Assembly (NCBI GenBank): GCA_016712885.1
Contig: JADJQF010000003.1
Span: 372,001-436,000 of the forward strand
Reading direction: 5' to 3'
From: Candidatus Flexicrinis proximus
Lineage (GTDB): Bacteria > Chloroflexota > Anaerolineae > Aggregatilineales > Phototrophicaceae
DNA length: 64,000 bases
In this document: one piece after another, positions 7,131 through 15,436 of the stretch
Layout: every line of letters begins with the position of its first letter
How positions within the stretch are numbered: position 1 is the first letter of the stretch
Made by a program: the position numbers and the translations under genes
Notes under the pieces: generated by a model
Databases searched by the model: none
The model's input: the letters and a program-made list of their open reading frames with translations, nothing else
Told to the model about the DNA's origin: nothing

Positions 7131-8735
7131 ATGCCTTCAATACCTGATACCCGCGTTCTGATTTTCGATACGACTCTGCGCGACGGTGAGCAAAGCCCTG
7201 GCGCGACGCTGTCCAGCGCAGAAAAGCTGGAGATTGCGCGGCAGCTGGCAAAACTCGGCGTGGATATCATCGAAGCCGGCTTCCCTGCGGCGTCGCCTGA
7301 TGACCTCGAAGCTGTCCAGCGGATTGCCCGTGAGATCGGCACGCCGGACGGCCCGGTAATCGCCGGTTTATCTCGTGCCGTCGAGAACGATATCCGGACG
7401 TGCTGGGAGGGTGTAAAGGATGCCGCAAAGCCGCGCATCCACACCTTCCTCGGCGCGTCGGATTATCATTTGAACTACATCACCAAGACGACCCGCAAGG
7501 AAGCGCTCGAAATTGTGCGCAAGGCGGTGACGCTGGCAAAGAGCCTGTGCGAGGATATCGAATTCAGCCCGATGGACGCCGGGCGTGCCGACCCGGCTTT
7601 TCTGGTAGAGATGTGCGCGCTCGCTGTTCAGTGCGGCGCGACTACCCTGAATATCCCGGACACGGTAGGCTACGTGACGCCGCAGGAGTGGCAGGAGACC
7701 ATCCACAACCTGATCCACGAGACGCCGGGCGCCGGTCCAGGAAGCGGTGTGATATGGTCCGTTCATTGCCACAATGACCTCGGTATGGCGACCGCCAATA
7801 CGCTGGCGGGAGTGATGGCCGGAGCACGTCAGGTTGAGGTGACCATCAATGGCATCGGCGAACGTGCCGGTAACACGAGCCTGGAAGAAGTGGTCATGGC
7901 ACTGCACACGCGCCCGCAGTATTACCACCTGCAGACTGGCATCGTGACCCGTGAGATCATGAAGACCAGCCGGATGGTTAGTAACTACACGGGAATGCCG
8001 GTGCAGCCGAACAAGGCCATCGTCGGCGCCAATGCGTTTTCGCACGAGGCCGGTATCCATCAGGACGGAATGCTCAAGAACGCGCAGACGTTCGAGATCA
8101 TGACGCCAGAGACCGTCGGACTGCACGAGTCGCGACTGGTGCTTGGTAAACACAGTGGACGCCATGCACTCAAGGTTCGCCTGCAGGAACTGGGTTACAC
8201 CTTCGAGGGTGATGAGCTGATCCGGGTGTTTTCGCGCTTCAAGGCACTGGCCGATGCCAAGAAGAACGTGACCGATGCCGACTTGGAGGCGCTGGTCGCC
8301 GACGAGACGCACAAGCCGCAGGAGTTCTTTACGCTGGTCGATTGCCAGATCACGTGCGGGACGATGGGAATGCCAACGGCAACACTAAAGATCCGCGATC
8401 AGGATGGCACCGAGCATATCCACGCCGCTGTGGGTGTTGGGCCAGTGGACGCAGGCTACCGGGCGGTAGACGCCGTGGTGAAGATGCCGAACACGTTGAT
8501 AGAGTACGCGGTGCATGCCGTGACCGAGGGGATCAATGCGTTGGGCGAGGTGACCGTACGGATCAGCCCCAAAGACGACCCGCGCACGTTTGGCGGCCAT
8601 GGGGCAGAACCAGATATTGTCGTTGCCAGCATAAGAGCGTACATGTCGGCGCTGAACCGGATGCTGGCCGCACTTGGGTATGGTGAGCAGCAGCCGGAGG
8701 GCGCAGCGGCCACGGTGGGGATACGCGCTGGATGA
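7131..8735 (+). CDS. leuA: 2-Isopropylmalate synthase
   Basis: 534 residues. The DRE-TIM barrel begins with F-D-T-T-L-R-D-G-E-Q-S-P-G-A (about 12-25). The metal-binding H-x-H is in V-H-C-H-N-D-L-G-M-A, followed by N-G-I-G-E-R-A-G-N. A communication region and the C-terminal LeuA dimer (leucine-sensing) domain complete it. It joins acetyl-CoA to 2-oxoisovalerate, the first step specific to leucine. A clear AAGGAG precedes the ATG. The G-E-R-A-G-N-T-S-L-E-E wording and the length separate it from the second family member at 11061, read as citramalate synthase. Confidence 0.94.
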   Translation: MPSIPDTRVLIFDTTLRDGEQSPGATLSSAEKLEIARQLAKLGVDIIEAGFPAASPDDLEAVQRIAREIGTPDGPVIAGLSRAVENDIRTCWEGVKDAAKPRIHTFLGASDYHLNYITKTTRKEALEIVRKAVTLAKSLCEDIEFSPMDAGRADPAFLVEMCALAVQCGATTLNIPDTVGYVTPQEWQETIHNLIHETPGAGPGSGVIWSVHCHNDLGMATANTLAGVMAGARQVEVTINGIGERAGNTSLEEVVMALHTRPQYYHLQTGIVTREIMKTSRMVSNYTGMPVQPNKAIVGANAFSHEAGIHQDGMLKNAQTFEIMTPETVGLHESRLVLGKHSGRHALKVRLQELGYTFEGDELIRVFSRFKALADAKKNVTDADLEALVADETHKPQEFFTLVDCQITCGTMGMPTATLKIRDQDGTEHIHAAVGVGPVDAGYRAVDAVVKMPNTLIEYAVHAVTEGINALGEVTVRISPKDDPRTFGGHGAEPDIVVASIRAYMSALNRMLAALGYGEQQPEGAAATVGIRAG

Positions 8736-8989
8736 GCGCGACACGCTGGCTTTACAGTGTGGTCGAGTTCATTGGCGACCGCGCACAAGTGACGGTGCTG
8801 ATGTCCAACGCCGAACATGTCGTTACGGCCGTCGGGACACACGATGAGATGTTCACGATTATTGCCCAGATGGGCGCAGAGGGATGGGAGCTATCTGTGA
8901 CCGATCATTCGATCACAACACTCGCTCTTAGGGGCATAACTCGTACGGACGTTAGGCGGCTCTGGTTCAAGAAACCACTAGAGGGATAG
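8732..8989 (+). CDS. Small protein of unknown function, DUF4177-like, inside the leu operon
   Basis: 85 residues, starting at an ATG that overlaps the leuA stop by four bases, so it is part of the operon. The segment M-G-A-E-G-W-E-L preceded by a Tyr-Val-Val-Glu strand resembles DUF4177-type proteins (antiparallel sheet with a conserved G-x-E-G-W-E-L). No catalytic motif, signal peptide or membrane segment is seen. Its position between leuA and leuC hints at a role connected to leucine synthesis, but nothing in the sequence shows one. The coding call is supported by coupling and by base use like its neighbours. Confidence 0.7.
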   Translation: MSATRWLYSVVEFIGDRAQVTVLMSNAEHVVTAVGTHDEMFTIIAQMGAEGWELSVTDHSITTLALRGITRTDVRRLWFKKPLEG

Positions 8990-9007
8990 GACGAAGGTAA
9001 AAGCGGA

Positions 9008-10432
9008 ATGACAGCAAAAACACTTTTCGAAAAAGTGTGGGAGACGCACCTCGTGCGCCCGCAGACGCCGGAAACCCCGGCAGTACTCTACATTGACCTG
9101 CATCTCGTACATGAAGTCACGTCACCGCAGGCGTTCACGCTCCTGCGCGAGCGCGGGCTGAAGGTGCGCCGTCCGGACAAGACGCTGGCGACGATGGACC
9201 ACAGCACGCCCACCACGCCGCGTGGACTGGACGGCGTTATTCCGGTCACCGACTCTCAAGCGGCGTTTCAGCTCGACTTCCTGACGCGCAACTGTCAGGA
9301 GTTTGGTATCCCGCTGTTCGCGCTCGGCACTGAGAACCAGGGGATCGTCCATGTCATTGGCCCGGAGCAAGGGCTGACCCAGCCAGGTATGACGATTGTG
9401 TGCGGCGACAGCCACACCAGTACGCACGGCGCATTTGGCGCGCTGGCGTTCGGCATTGGCACAAGCGAAGTCGGACACGTCCTGGCGACGCAGACCCTGC
9501 TGCAGAACCGTCCTCAGACGATGGCCGTCAAGGTCGACGGCAAACTCGCGCCCGGCGTAACGGCCAAAGACATCATTCTCGCCGTTATTGCTAAAATCGG
9601 CGTGGGCGGAGGGACCGGGTATGTGCTGGAATATATGGGCAGCGCGCTGCGCAATCTCTCGATGGAAGGGCGCATGACCATCTGCAATATGTCGATCGAA
9701 GGCGGTGCGCGGGCCGGTATGGTTGCGCCAGACGATACGACCTTCGAGTATATTGCCGGACGGCCGCGTGCGCCGAAAGGGGCTGCGTGGGACGCTGCAG
9801 TTGCACGCTGGCGGTCACTGCCTAGCGATGAGGGCGCGGTTTTTGACGCCACAGTCGAACTCGACGGCGATGCCCTTACGCCGATGATCACATACGGGAC
9901 AAATCCGGGTATGGGCATGAAGATTACGGATGCCGTGCCTGATCCCGACCGGCTCAGCGATGTCAGCGCAAAAATGGCGCTCGACAAGGCGCTGCGTTAC
10001 ATGGATCTGCAGCCAGGTCAGAGCCTGCTTGGCAAGCCGGTCAACGTGGTCTTTATTGGCAGCTGCACGAACAGCCGGATCACCGATTTGCGCGAGGCGG
10101 CGAAATTCCTGGATGGGCGCAAGGTGTCGGACGCTGTGCGAGTCATGGTTGTGCCGGGGTCACAGCAGGTGAAGAAGCAGGCCGAAGCTGAAGGCCTTGA
10201 CCAGATCTTCAAGGCGGCGGGCGCAGAGTGGCGCGAGGCGGGCTGCTCGATGTGCATCGCAATGAACGGAGATCAACTGGCACCAGGCGAATACGCGGTC
10301 AGCACCAGCAACCGCAACTTTGAGGGGCGGCAAGGCAAGGGCGGGCGTACCTTCCTGGCCAGCCCGCTCACGGCGGCAGCGACAGCGCTAACCGGCGTCG
10401 TGACCGATCCGCGTACGATGGTCAACAACTAA
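9008..10432 (+). CDS. leuC: 3-Isopropylmalate dehydratase, large subunit
   Basis: 474 residues of the aconitase superfamily. The three cysteines that hold the [4Fe-4S] cluster are visible: one in I-G-S-C-T-N-S-R (about 353) and two in C-S-M-C-I-A-M-N (about 413 and 416). The substrate-loop motif C-G-D-S-H-T-S-T-H-G-A-F-G is also present. It isomerises 2- to 3-isopropylmalate together with LeuD, and a LeuCD pair can also serve citramalate to 3-methylmalate conversion in the pathway begun by CimA. It lies 18 bases after the 85-residue gene and 13 before leuD. Confidence 0.95.
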   Translation: MTAKTLFEKVWETHLVRPQTPETPAVLYIDLHLVHEVTSPQAFTLLRERGLKVRRPDKTLATMDHSTPTTPRGLDGVIPVTDSQAAFQLDFLTRNCQEFGIPLFALGTENQGIVHVIGPEQGLTQPGMTIVCGDSHTSTHGAFGALAFGIGTSEVGHVLATQTLLQNRPQTMAVKVDGKLAPGVTAKDIILAVIAKIGVGGGTGYVLEYMGSALRNLSMEGRMTICNMSIEGGARAGMVAPDDTTFEYIAGRPRAPKGAAWDAAVARWRSLPSDEGAVFDATVELDGDALTPMITYGTNPGMGMKITDAVPDPDRLSDVSAKMALDKALRYMDLQPGQSLLGKPVNVVFIGSCTNSRITDLREAAKFLDGRKVSDAVRVMVVPGSQQVKKQAEAEGLDQIFKAAGAEWREAGCSMCIAMNGDQLAPGEYAVSTSNRNFEGRQGKGGRTFLASPLTAAATALTGVVTDPRTMVNN

Positions 10433-10445
10433 GGGGAATGACACA

Positions 10446-11052
10446 ATGGAACCGATGAAGCCATTCACCGGGCGGATGGTTGCGCTGCCGATTAACGACA
10501 TCGACACCGACCAGATCATCCCCGCGCGCTACTTGAAAGTCACTGATAAGGCCGGGCTGGGTGCGGCGGCTTTCACCGACTGGCGCTATAACGCCGAGGG
10601 GTCGCCCAAGCCGGAATTCCCCCTGAATCAGCCCCAGCATCAGGGCGCTGAAGTCCTGATCGCAGGACATAATTTCGGCTGCGGGTCAAGCCGTGAGCAT
10701 GCGCCATGGGCATTGATGGGGGCAGGCTTCAAAGCCGTCGTGAGTACCGATTTCGCTGATATTTTCAAAGGAAACTCCCTCAAGAATGGTCTGCTGCCGA
10801 TTATCGTCGATGAGGAGACGCAGAAACAGTTGATTTCACTGGCTCAGGAAGACCCCCACAAGCACAGTGACGGTGGATTTGCTGGCGCAGACAATTACAC
10901 TGCCCGACGGCCGTGCCGTGCCCTTCCCGATTGACGGTTTCTCGCGCTACTGCCTGCTCAATGGCGTAGATCAGCTTGGCTTCCTGCTTGCCCTTGATGG
11001 TGAGGCCAGCAGCTATGAGGCCGCGCACCCTGCACCTATTGCGACGATATAG
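10446..11052 (+). pseudogene. leuD: 3-Isopropylmalate dehydratase small subunit, frameshifted
   Basis: The first frame reads a normal LeuD from M-E-P-M-K-P-F-T through N-F-G-C-G-S-S-R-E-H-A-P-W-A to L-A-Q-E-D-P, then goes off into 23 non-family residues and a stop at 10934. The missing C-terminus is in another frame: V-T-V-D-L-L-A-Q-T-I-T-L, then P-F-P-I-D-G-F-S-R-Y-C-L-L-N-G, ending at 11052. Removing one C from the run of five at 10853-10857 restores D-P-T-S-T-V-T-V-D-L and a full-length ~200-residue protein. The cause may be a real insertion or a homopolymer error in the assembly. LeuC needs this partner, so the latter is quite likely. Confidence 0.88.
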
Positions 11053-11060
11053 GTAACACG

Positions 11061-12647
11061 ATGACTCAGGTCGCTATCTACGATACTACACTCCGCGACG
11101 GCACGCAGCGCGAGGGGATTTCGCTGTCGGTTGCCGACAAGCTGAAAATTACCGGCCTGCTGGACGATCTCGGCGTGACCTATATCGAAGGTGGCTGGCC
11201 GGGCAGCAATCCAAAGGACGCAGCCTATTTTGAAGCGGTGCGGGAATTAACACTCGCGCATGCCAAGATAGCGGCGTTCGGCTCGACCTGCCGTAAGGGC
11301 GCCAGACCCGAGGATGACGAAAACATCCGCGCACTGGTGGATGCCAGGACGCAGGTCTGTACCGTCGTTGGAAAGACGTCGATGCTGCATGTCAGGGACG
11401 TCCTGCAGACAACACCCGACGAGAATCTGCGAATGATCCGCGAGAGCATCGCTTACTTGAAATCGCTCGGCAAGGAAGTGATATACGACGCCGAGCACTT
11501 CTTCGACGGGGCGAAGCTCGATTTCGAGTACGCGTTCGAAACGGTTCGCGCCGCGAATGATGGCGGGGCAGATGTCGTGGTGCTGTGCGATACCAACGGC
11601 GGATCGTTGCCTTGGGAAGTGGCTGACTTTGTATACAAAGCGCGTGGCGCTTTTCCTAAAACACGGTTTGGAATCCACACGCACAACGACGGAGAGCTAG
11701 CCGTTGCGAATTCGCTGGCTGCAATCCAGGCCGGAGCCATCCAGGTACAGGGAACGATCAACGGCTATGGCGAGCGCTGCGGAAACGCTAACCTGTGCAG
11801 TATCATCCCTGACCTCAAGCTTAAGATGGGCATTGACTGTGTGCCGGACAGTAACCTGCGCACACTTACACGCCTGAGCCGGACTGTTGCCGAAATCTGC
11901 AACCTCGCGCCTGATAACCACTTCGCCTATGTCGGAAAGTCGGCCTTTGCCCATAAGGGCGGAATTCATGTTGCGGCGATCCGCCGCAACGTCGACAGCT
12001 ACCAGCACATCACGCCGGAACTGGTCGGAAACGAGATGCGAATTCTGGTTAGTGACCTGAGTGGGCGCGGCAACGTGATGAGCAAGGCTGAGGAGTGGGG
12101 GTTGGACGTCTCGACGGTGGCCGCAGCCAAAGTTCTGGATGAGATCAAGCTCCTGGAGAACAGCGGCTATGTGTTTGAAGGCGCAGAAGCCTCTATCGCG
12201 ATCCGGCTTCATCGAGCAGGGATGAACTACGTACCCGTGTTCACGCTGATTGACTTCACCTGCATTGTCGAAAACCGGCGCGGCCGAGGCGATCTGGCAG
12301 AAGCGATGGTCAAGATCGAGCTCGACGGTGATATCGTACATACCGCTGCGGAAGGTAATGGCCCGGTAAATGCGCTGGATCTCGCGCTGCGTAAGGCGCT
12401 GATGCCGCGTTACCCGATTGTGCGTGACTTCCAACTGGCGGACTACAAGGTCCGGATCCTGGATGGCGCGAACGGGACGGCGGCAACTACTCGCGTATTG
12501 ATTGATACGCAAAACCACAAAGCACGGTGGAGCACGGTAGGAGCAGGCACGAATATTATCATCGCAAGCTGGCTTGCGCTGGTAGACAGCGTCGAATATG
12601 GAATCATGACCGAAACTAACCGGCAGGCTGAAGGCACTTCGCGGTGA
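11061..12647 (+). CDS. cimA: (R)-Citramalate synthase
   Basis: 528 residues, with a LeuA-like DRE-TIM barrel starting Y-D-T-T-L-R-D-G-T-Q-R-E-G (7-19). The T-Q-R-E-G wording, Y-I-E-G-G-W-P-G-S-N-P-K-D and E-H-F-F-D-G are typical of the CimA-type branch rather than LeuA (E-Q-S-P-G). H-T-H-N-D supplies the metal ligands. A C-terminal regulatory dimer domain is present. It would condense acetyl-CoA with pyruvate to citramalate, giving 2-oxobutyrate for isoleucine without threonine deaminase; LeuCD and LeuB complete that route. It starts nine bases after the leuD remnant and overlaps the cupin gene by four. Confidence 0.88.
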   Translation: MTQVAIYDTTLRDGTQREGISLSVADKLKITGLLDDLGVTYIEGGWPGSNPKDAAYFEAVRELTLAHAKIAAFGSTCRKGARPEDDENIRALVDARTQVCTVVGKTSMLHVRDVLQTTPDENLRMIRESIAYLKSLGKEVIYDAEHFFDGAKLDFEYAFETVRAANDGGADVVVLCDTNGGSLPWEVADFVYKARGAFPKTRFGIHTHNDGELAVANSLAAIQAGAIQVQGTINGYGERCGNANLCSIIPDLKLKMGIDCVPDSNLRTLTRLSRTVAEICNLAPDNHFAYVGKSAFAHKGGIHVAAIRRNVDSYQHITPELVGNEMRILVSDLSGRGNVMSKAEEWGLDVSTVAAAKVLDEIKLLENSGYVFEGAEASIAIRLHRAGMNYVPVFTLIDFTCIVENRRGRGDLAEAMVKIELDGDIVHTAAEGNGPVNALDLALRKALMPRYPIVRDFQLADYKVRILDGANGTAATTRVLIDTQNHKARWSTVGAGTNIIIASWLALVDSVEYGIMTETNRQAEGTSR

Positions 12648-13007
12648 TTGACAGAGTCAATATCGCAGAGAAACTGGCGCTCTTCGCCGACAGGTGGAGT
12701 CCCAAGATCGTTGGGGAAGTCGACGATTACGCGGTGAAACTGGCGAAGCTTCATGGCGAGTTTGTCTGGCATCAGCACGAGAACGAAGACGAGATGTTTC
12801 TCGTGATCTCGGGGCAGCTGATCATGCAGCTTCGTGACCGCAGCGTGACTAGTCAACCCGGGTGAATTCATCATTGTACCGAAAGGCGTTGAGCACAATC
12901 CGCTCGCACCGGAAGAAACGCACATCGTCCTTTTTGAACGTAACACGATTGCTCATACCGGCAACGTCGTAGATGAGCGTACCGTCAAGGAATTTCAGCG
13001 ACTTTAG
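12644..13007 (+). pseudogene. Cupin-domain protein, frameshifted
   Basis: The first frame gives 73 residues including W-H-Q-H-E-N-E-D-E-M-F-L-V-I-S-G, the first cupin metal motif (two His and a Glu), and stops at 12865. Dropping one A at about 12850-12851 yields V-T-V-N-P-G-E-F-I-I-V-P-K-G-V-E-H-N-P, the second motif with its His, and continues to a stop at 13005-13007. The repaired product would be 120 residues, a typical single-domain cupin. It overlaps cimA by ATGA and precedes leuB. Its function is unknown; small cupins of this kind are often sugar- or metal-binding. The break is one base, real or an assembly error. Confidence 0.82.
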
Positions 13008-13022
13008 CGCAAAGCAGGGGAT

Positions 13023-14093
13023 ATGAACGCCAGAATCGTTTTACTGCCGGGTGATGGAATCGGCCCGGAAGTCATGAACTCGGCTGTGGCCGTCTTGAAC
13101 GTCATTGCGTCCAGGTTTGGGCATAAATGGAGCTTCGATGAACAACTGATCGGAGGCGCGGCGATTGACGCGACGGGCAATCCGCTCCCGGACGCAACCA
13201 TTAAGGCTGGCGAACAGGCAGATGCTATCCTGCTGGCAGCGGTTGGCGGACCTAAGTGGTCAGATCCGTCCGCCCCAGTTCGTCCTGAGCAAGGGCTTCT
13301 GAAGATTCGGGGCCACTTCGAGCTGTTCGCAAACTTACGGCCGGTCAAGACGTATCCCGCGTTGTTCAGTCATGCTCCGCTGCGTGCTGAGCTGCTGCAG
13401 GGCGTGGATATGATGTTCGTCCGTGAGCTGAATGGCGGGCTGTACTTCGGTGACCGCAAGGAACAGGGTGACGGAACTGACAGCTTTGACACGATGTACT
13501 ACAGCGTGCCGGAAGTGGAACGTATCGCGCATGTCGCATTTCGGGCTGCCCAGAAGCGCCGCAAGAAAGTGACATCGGTCGACAAGGCCAATGTGTTGGC
13601 CTCGATGCGTCTGTGGCGGCGAACCGTTGTCAAGGTGGCCGAAGATTATCCTGATGTCGAACTGGACCACGCACTGGTCGATGCCTGTGCGATGTACCTG
13701 ATGACCCGTCCAGCATCCTTCGACGTGATCGTTGCCGAAAACATGTTTGGCGACATCCTGAGCGATGAGGCGTCAGTACTGGCCGGGTCGCTGGGCATGC
13801 TTCCATCGGCCTCACTCGGAACGTCCACCTTTGGCCTGTACGAACCCGTTCACGGGAGTGCTCCCGACATTGCCGGACAGGGCAAGGCCAACCCGATCGG
13901 CCAACTTCTAAGTACGGCCATGCTCTTGCGTTACAGTCTGAGCCTGGAGACTGAAGCGGCCGCAATCGAGGCCGCGATTGATGCAGTACTGGCCGATGGC
14001 GCGCGTACCGCCGACATTGCCCCACGTGGCAGTCAGACCTGGATCAGCACGTCCGAGTTTACGCAGGCCGTCATTGGTAAACTGACGGTCTGA
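13023..14093 (+). CDS. leuB: 3-Isopropylmalate dehydrogenase
   Basis: 356 residues of the isocitrate/isopropylmalate dehydrogenase family. L-L-P-G-D-G-I-G-P-E-V is near the N-terminus. The substrate Arg and Tyr residues lie in V-R-E-L-N-G-G-L-Y-F-G and in D-T-M-Y-Y-S. The Mg-binding Asp cluster is in F-G-D-I-L-S-D-E, and the NAD-binding segment G-L-Y-E-P-V-H-G-S-A-P-D-I-A-G follows. It oxidatively decarboxylates 3-isopropylmalate in leucine synthesis and can act on 3-methylmalate in the citramalate route. It closes the branched-chain locus. Confidence 0.96.
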   Translation: MNARIVLLPGDGIGPEVMNSAVAVLNVIASRFGHKWSFDEQLIGGAAIDATGNPLPDATIKAGEQADAILLAAVGGPKWSDPSAPVRPEQGLLKIRGHFELFANLRPVKTYPALFSHAPLRAELLQGVDMMFVRELNGGLYFGDRKEQGDGTDSFDTMYYSVPEVERIAHVAFRAAQKRRKKVTSVDKANVLASMRLWRRTVVKVAEDYPDVELDHALVDACAMYLMTRPASFDVIVAENMFGDILSDEASVLAGSLGMLPSASLGTSTFGLYEPVHGSAPDIAGQGKANPIGQLLSTAMLLRYSLSLETEAAAIEAAIDAVLADGARTADIAPRGSQTWISTSEFTQAVIGKLTV

Positions 14094-14107
14094 TCCTTAC
14101 TGGGCAT

Positions 14108-14137
14108 GCCCGTTTCATCTCACCGGCTGAGACGGGC
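14108..14137 (+). terminator. Possible terminator hairpin after leuB
   Basis: GCCCGTTTCA (14108-14117) pairs with TGAGACGGGC (14128-14137) with one G-T pair and a ten-base loop, 15 bases after the leuB stop. It lacks a following T-run, so termination strength is doubtful. The rest of the gap to the LacI-type gene (14138-14377) shows no clear operator or leader peptide. Confidence 0.4.
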
Positions 14138-14377
14138 CGTCTGAATTGCCGCGCACGCGATCCCCTCGCTGAAATCCCGACGTGAGATCATTGTGAACGT
14201 CCGATGCCACGGTAATCTTCAACGCCGTCAGTTCAGGGGACGCACTCCACGGCGATTTGACAGTCCTAAAGGTACCGCGATACATTCTTTTGCCGATAGA
14301 GACGACTATATTTGCTGGATCCTTAACAGAACATTTTAGTCTCATATGTGAAGTTTGCTTCCTTTGCGGAGGTGTTG

Positions 14378-15391
14378 ATGGCCAATATGAAGGAAGTCGC
14401 AGACCGCGCAGGCGTGTCTGTGGCCACTGTGTCTCGTGTAATCAATCAGTCAGGATATGTGACGATCGCGCTCCAGGATCGCGTAAAGGAGGCGATGAAT
14501 GACCTCCGGTATCATCCGAGTGCCCTGGCCAGGAGCCTGCGCCGGCAGGAAACCCTCACGATCGGGTTGATACTCCCCAACCTGGATCATCCGTTCTTCA
14601 GCCGAGTCGCACTCATTATTGTTCAGAGTCTCTTCAAGCAGAATTACCGCACGCTGGTCTGTACGTCCGAGGAGGATCCTGCACAGGAAGCCGCGTATGT
14701 CGATATGCTCATCCGCCAGCGCGTGGACGGCGTGATAATGGCGCCGACCGGGGAAAGCCGGGCAATGCACGCGCTGATTGACTATGGAATTGCGCTTGTG
14801 CTGTTTGACCGCGACCTGCCGAATTTGAAGGTCAATAAAGTTCTTTGCGATAACCGTCGCGGCGGCTATGAAGCCATGAGGCACTTGATCGCGCTTGGGC
14901 ACACGGACGTTGCGATTATTGGAAAAGATGATATTGCCGTGTCGATCTTTAGCCGAATCGACGGCGCCAAAGCTGCACTGGAAGAGTCGGGCCTAAAGGT
15001 TCAGATCCACCTGGAGCGCATGGAAAGCGAAGCACCCCCGTACGCTGCTGGATATGAAATCGGGAGGAAGATTTTGGGCCGGAGTGGCAAACGCCCGACG
15101 GCGATCTTCGCACTTACCGACGTTGCCGCGGTCGGTGCGATGCGCGCGGCCCGCGACGAAGGATTGACGGTCCCCGGTAACCTTTCGGTCATCGGCTTCG
15201 ACGACATTCCGCTGGCCGGTCAGTGTATACCCTCGCTGACAACGATCGCGCAGCCAACTGACGAAATGGGGCGACGGGCGGCAGAAGTCCTGTTGTCGGC
15301 ACTCACGAATCGCGATCAGGAGATCTCTGAGACGATCTTCGAGACACAGCTCGTCGTTCGCGAGTCGACGCAGACCAGAAGCGCGACCTGA
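14378..15391 (+). CDS. LacI family transcriptional regulator
   Basis: 337 residues from the ATG at 14378, chosen because GCGGAGG lies just upstream and the DNA-binding head then starts at residue 4. The helix-turn-helix K-E-V-A-D-R-A-G-V-S-V-A-T-V-S-R-V-I-N is unmistakable. The hinge S-A-L-A-R-S-L-R and a periplasmic-binding-type effector domain follow, with I-G-L-I-L-P-N-L-D-H-P-F-F, G-V-I-M-A-P and V-I-G-F-D-D-I-P-L-A. The ligand is probably a sugar or nucleoside but cannot be read. No carbohydrate transporter is adjacent, so the target is unclear. It converges on the solute-binding protein gene. Confidence 0.93.
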   Translation: MANMKEVADRAGVSVATVSRVINQSGYVTIALQDRVKEAMNDLRYHPSALARSLRRQETLTIGLILPNLDHPFFSRVALIIVQSLFKQNYRTLVCTSEEDPAQEAAYVDMLIRQRVDGVIMAPTGESRAMHALIDYGIALVLFDRDLPNLKVNKVLCDNRRGGYEAMRHLIALGHTDVAIIGKDDIAVSIFSRIDGAKAALEESGLKVQIHLERMESEAPPYAAGYEIGRKILGRSGKRPTAIFALTDVAAVGAMRAARDEGLTVPGNLSVIGFDDIPLAGQCIPSLTTIAQPTDEMGRRAAEVLLSALTNRDQEISETIFETQLVVRESTQTRSAT

Positions 15392-15436
15392 GTCCGGGAC
15401 AATCGAAGCAGGAAAGTCGGATCGCCGCCACAACTA

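Noticed and set aside
10853..10857. Programmed frameshift in leuD at the C run
   Set aside because: No stimulatory structure was noticed and LeuD is not known to use one; an insertion or sequencing error is more likely.
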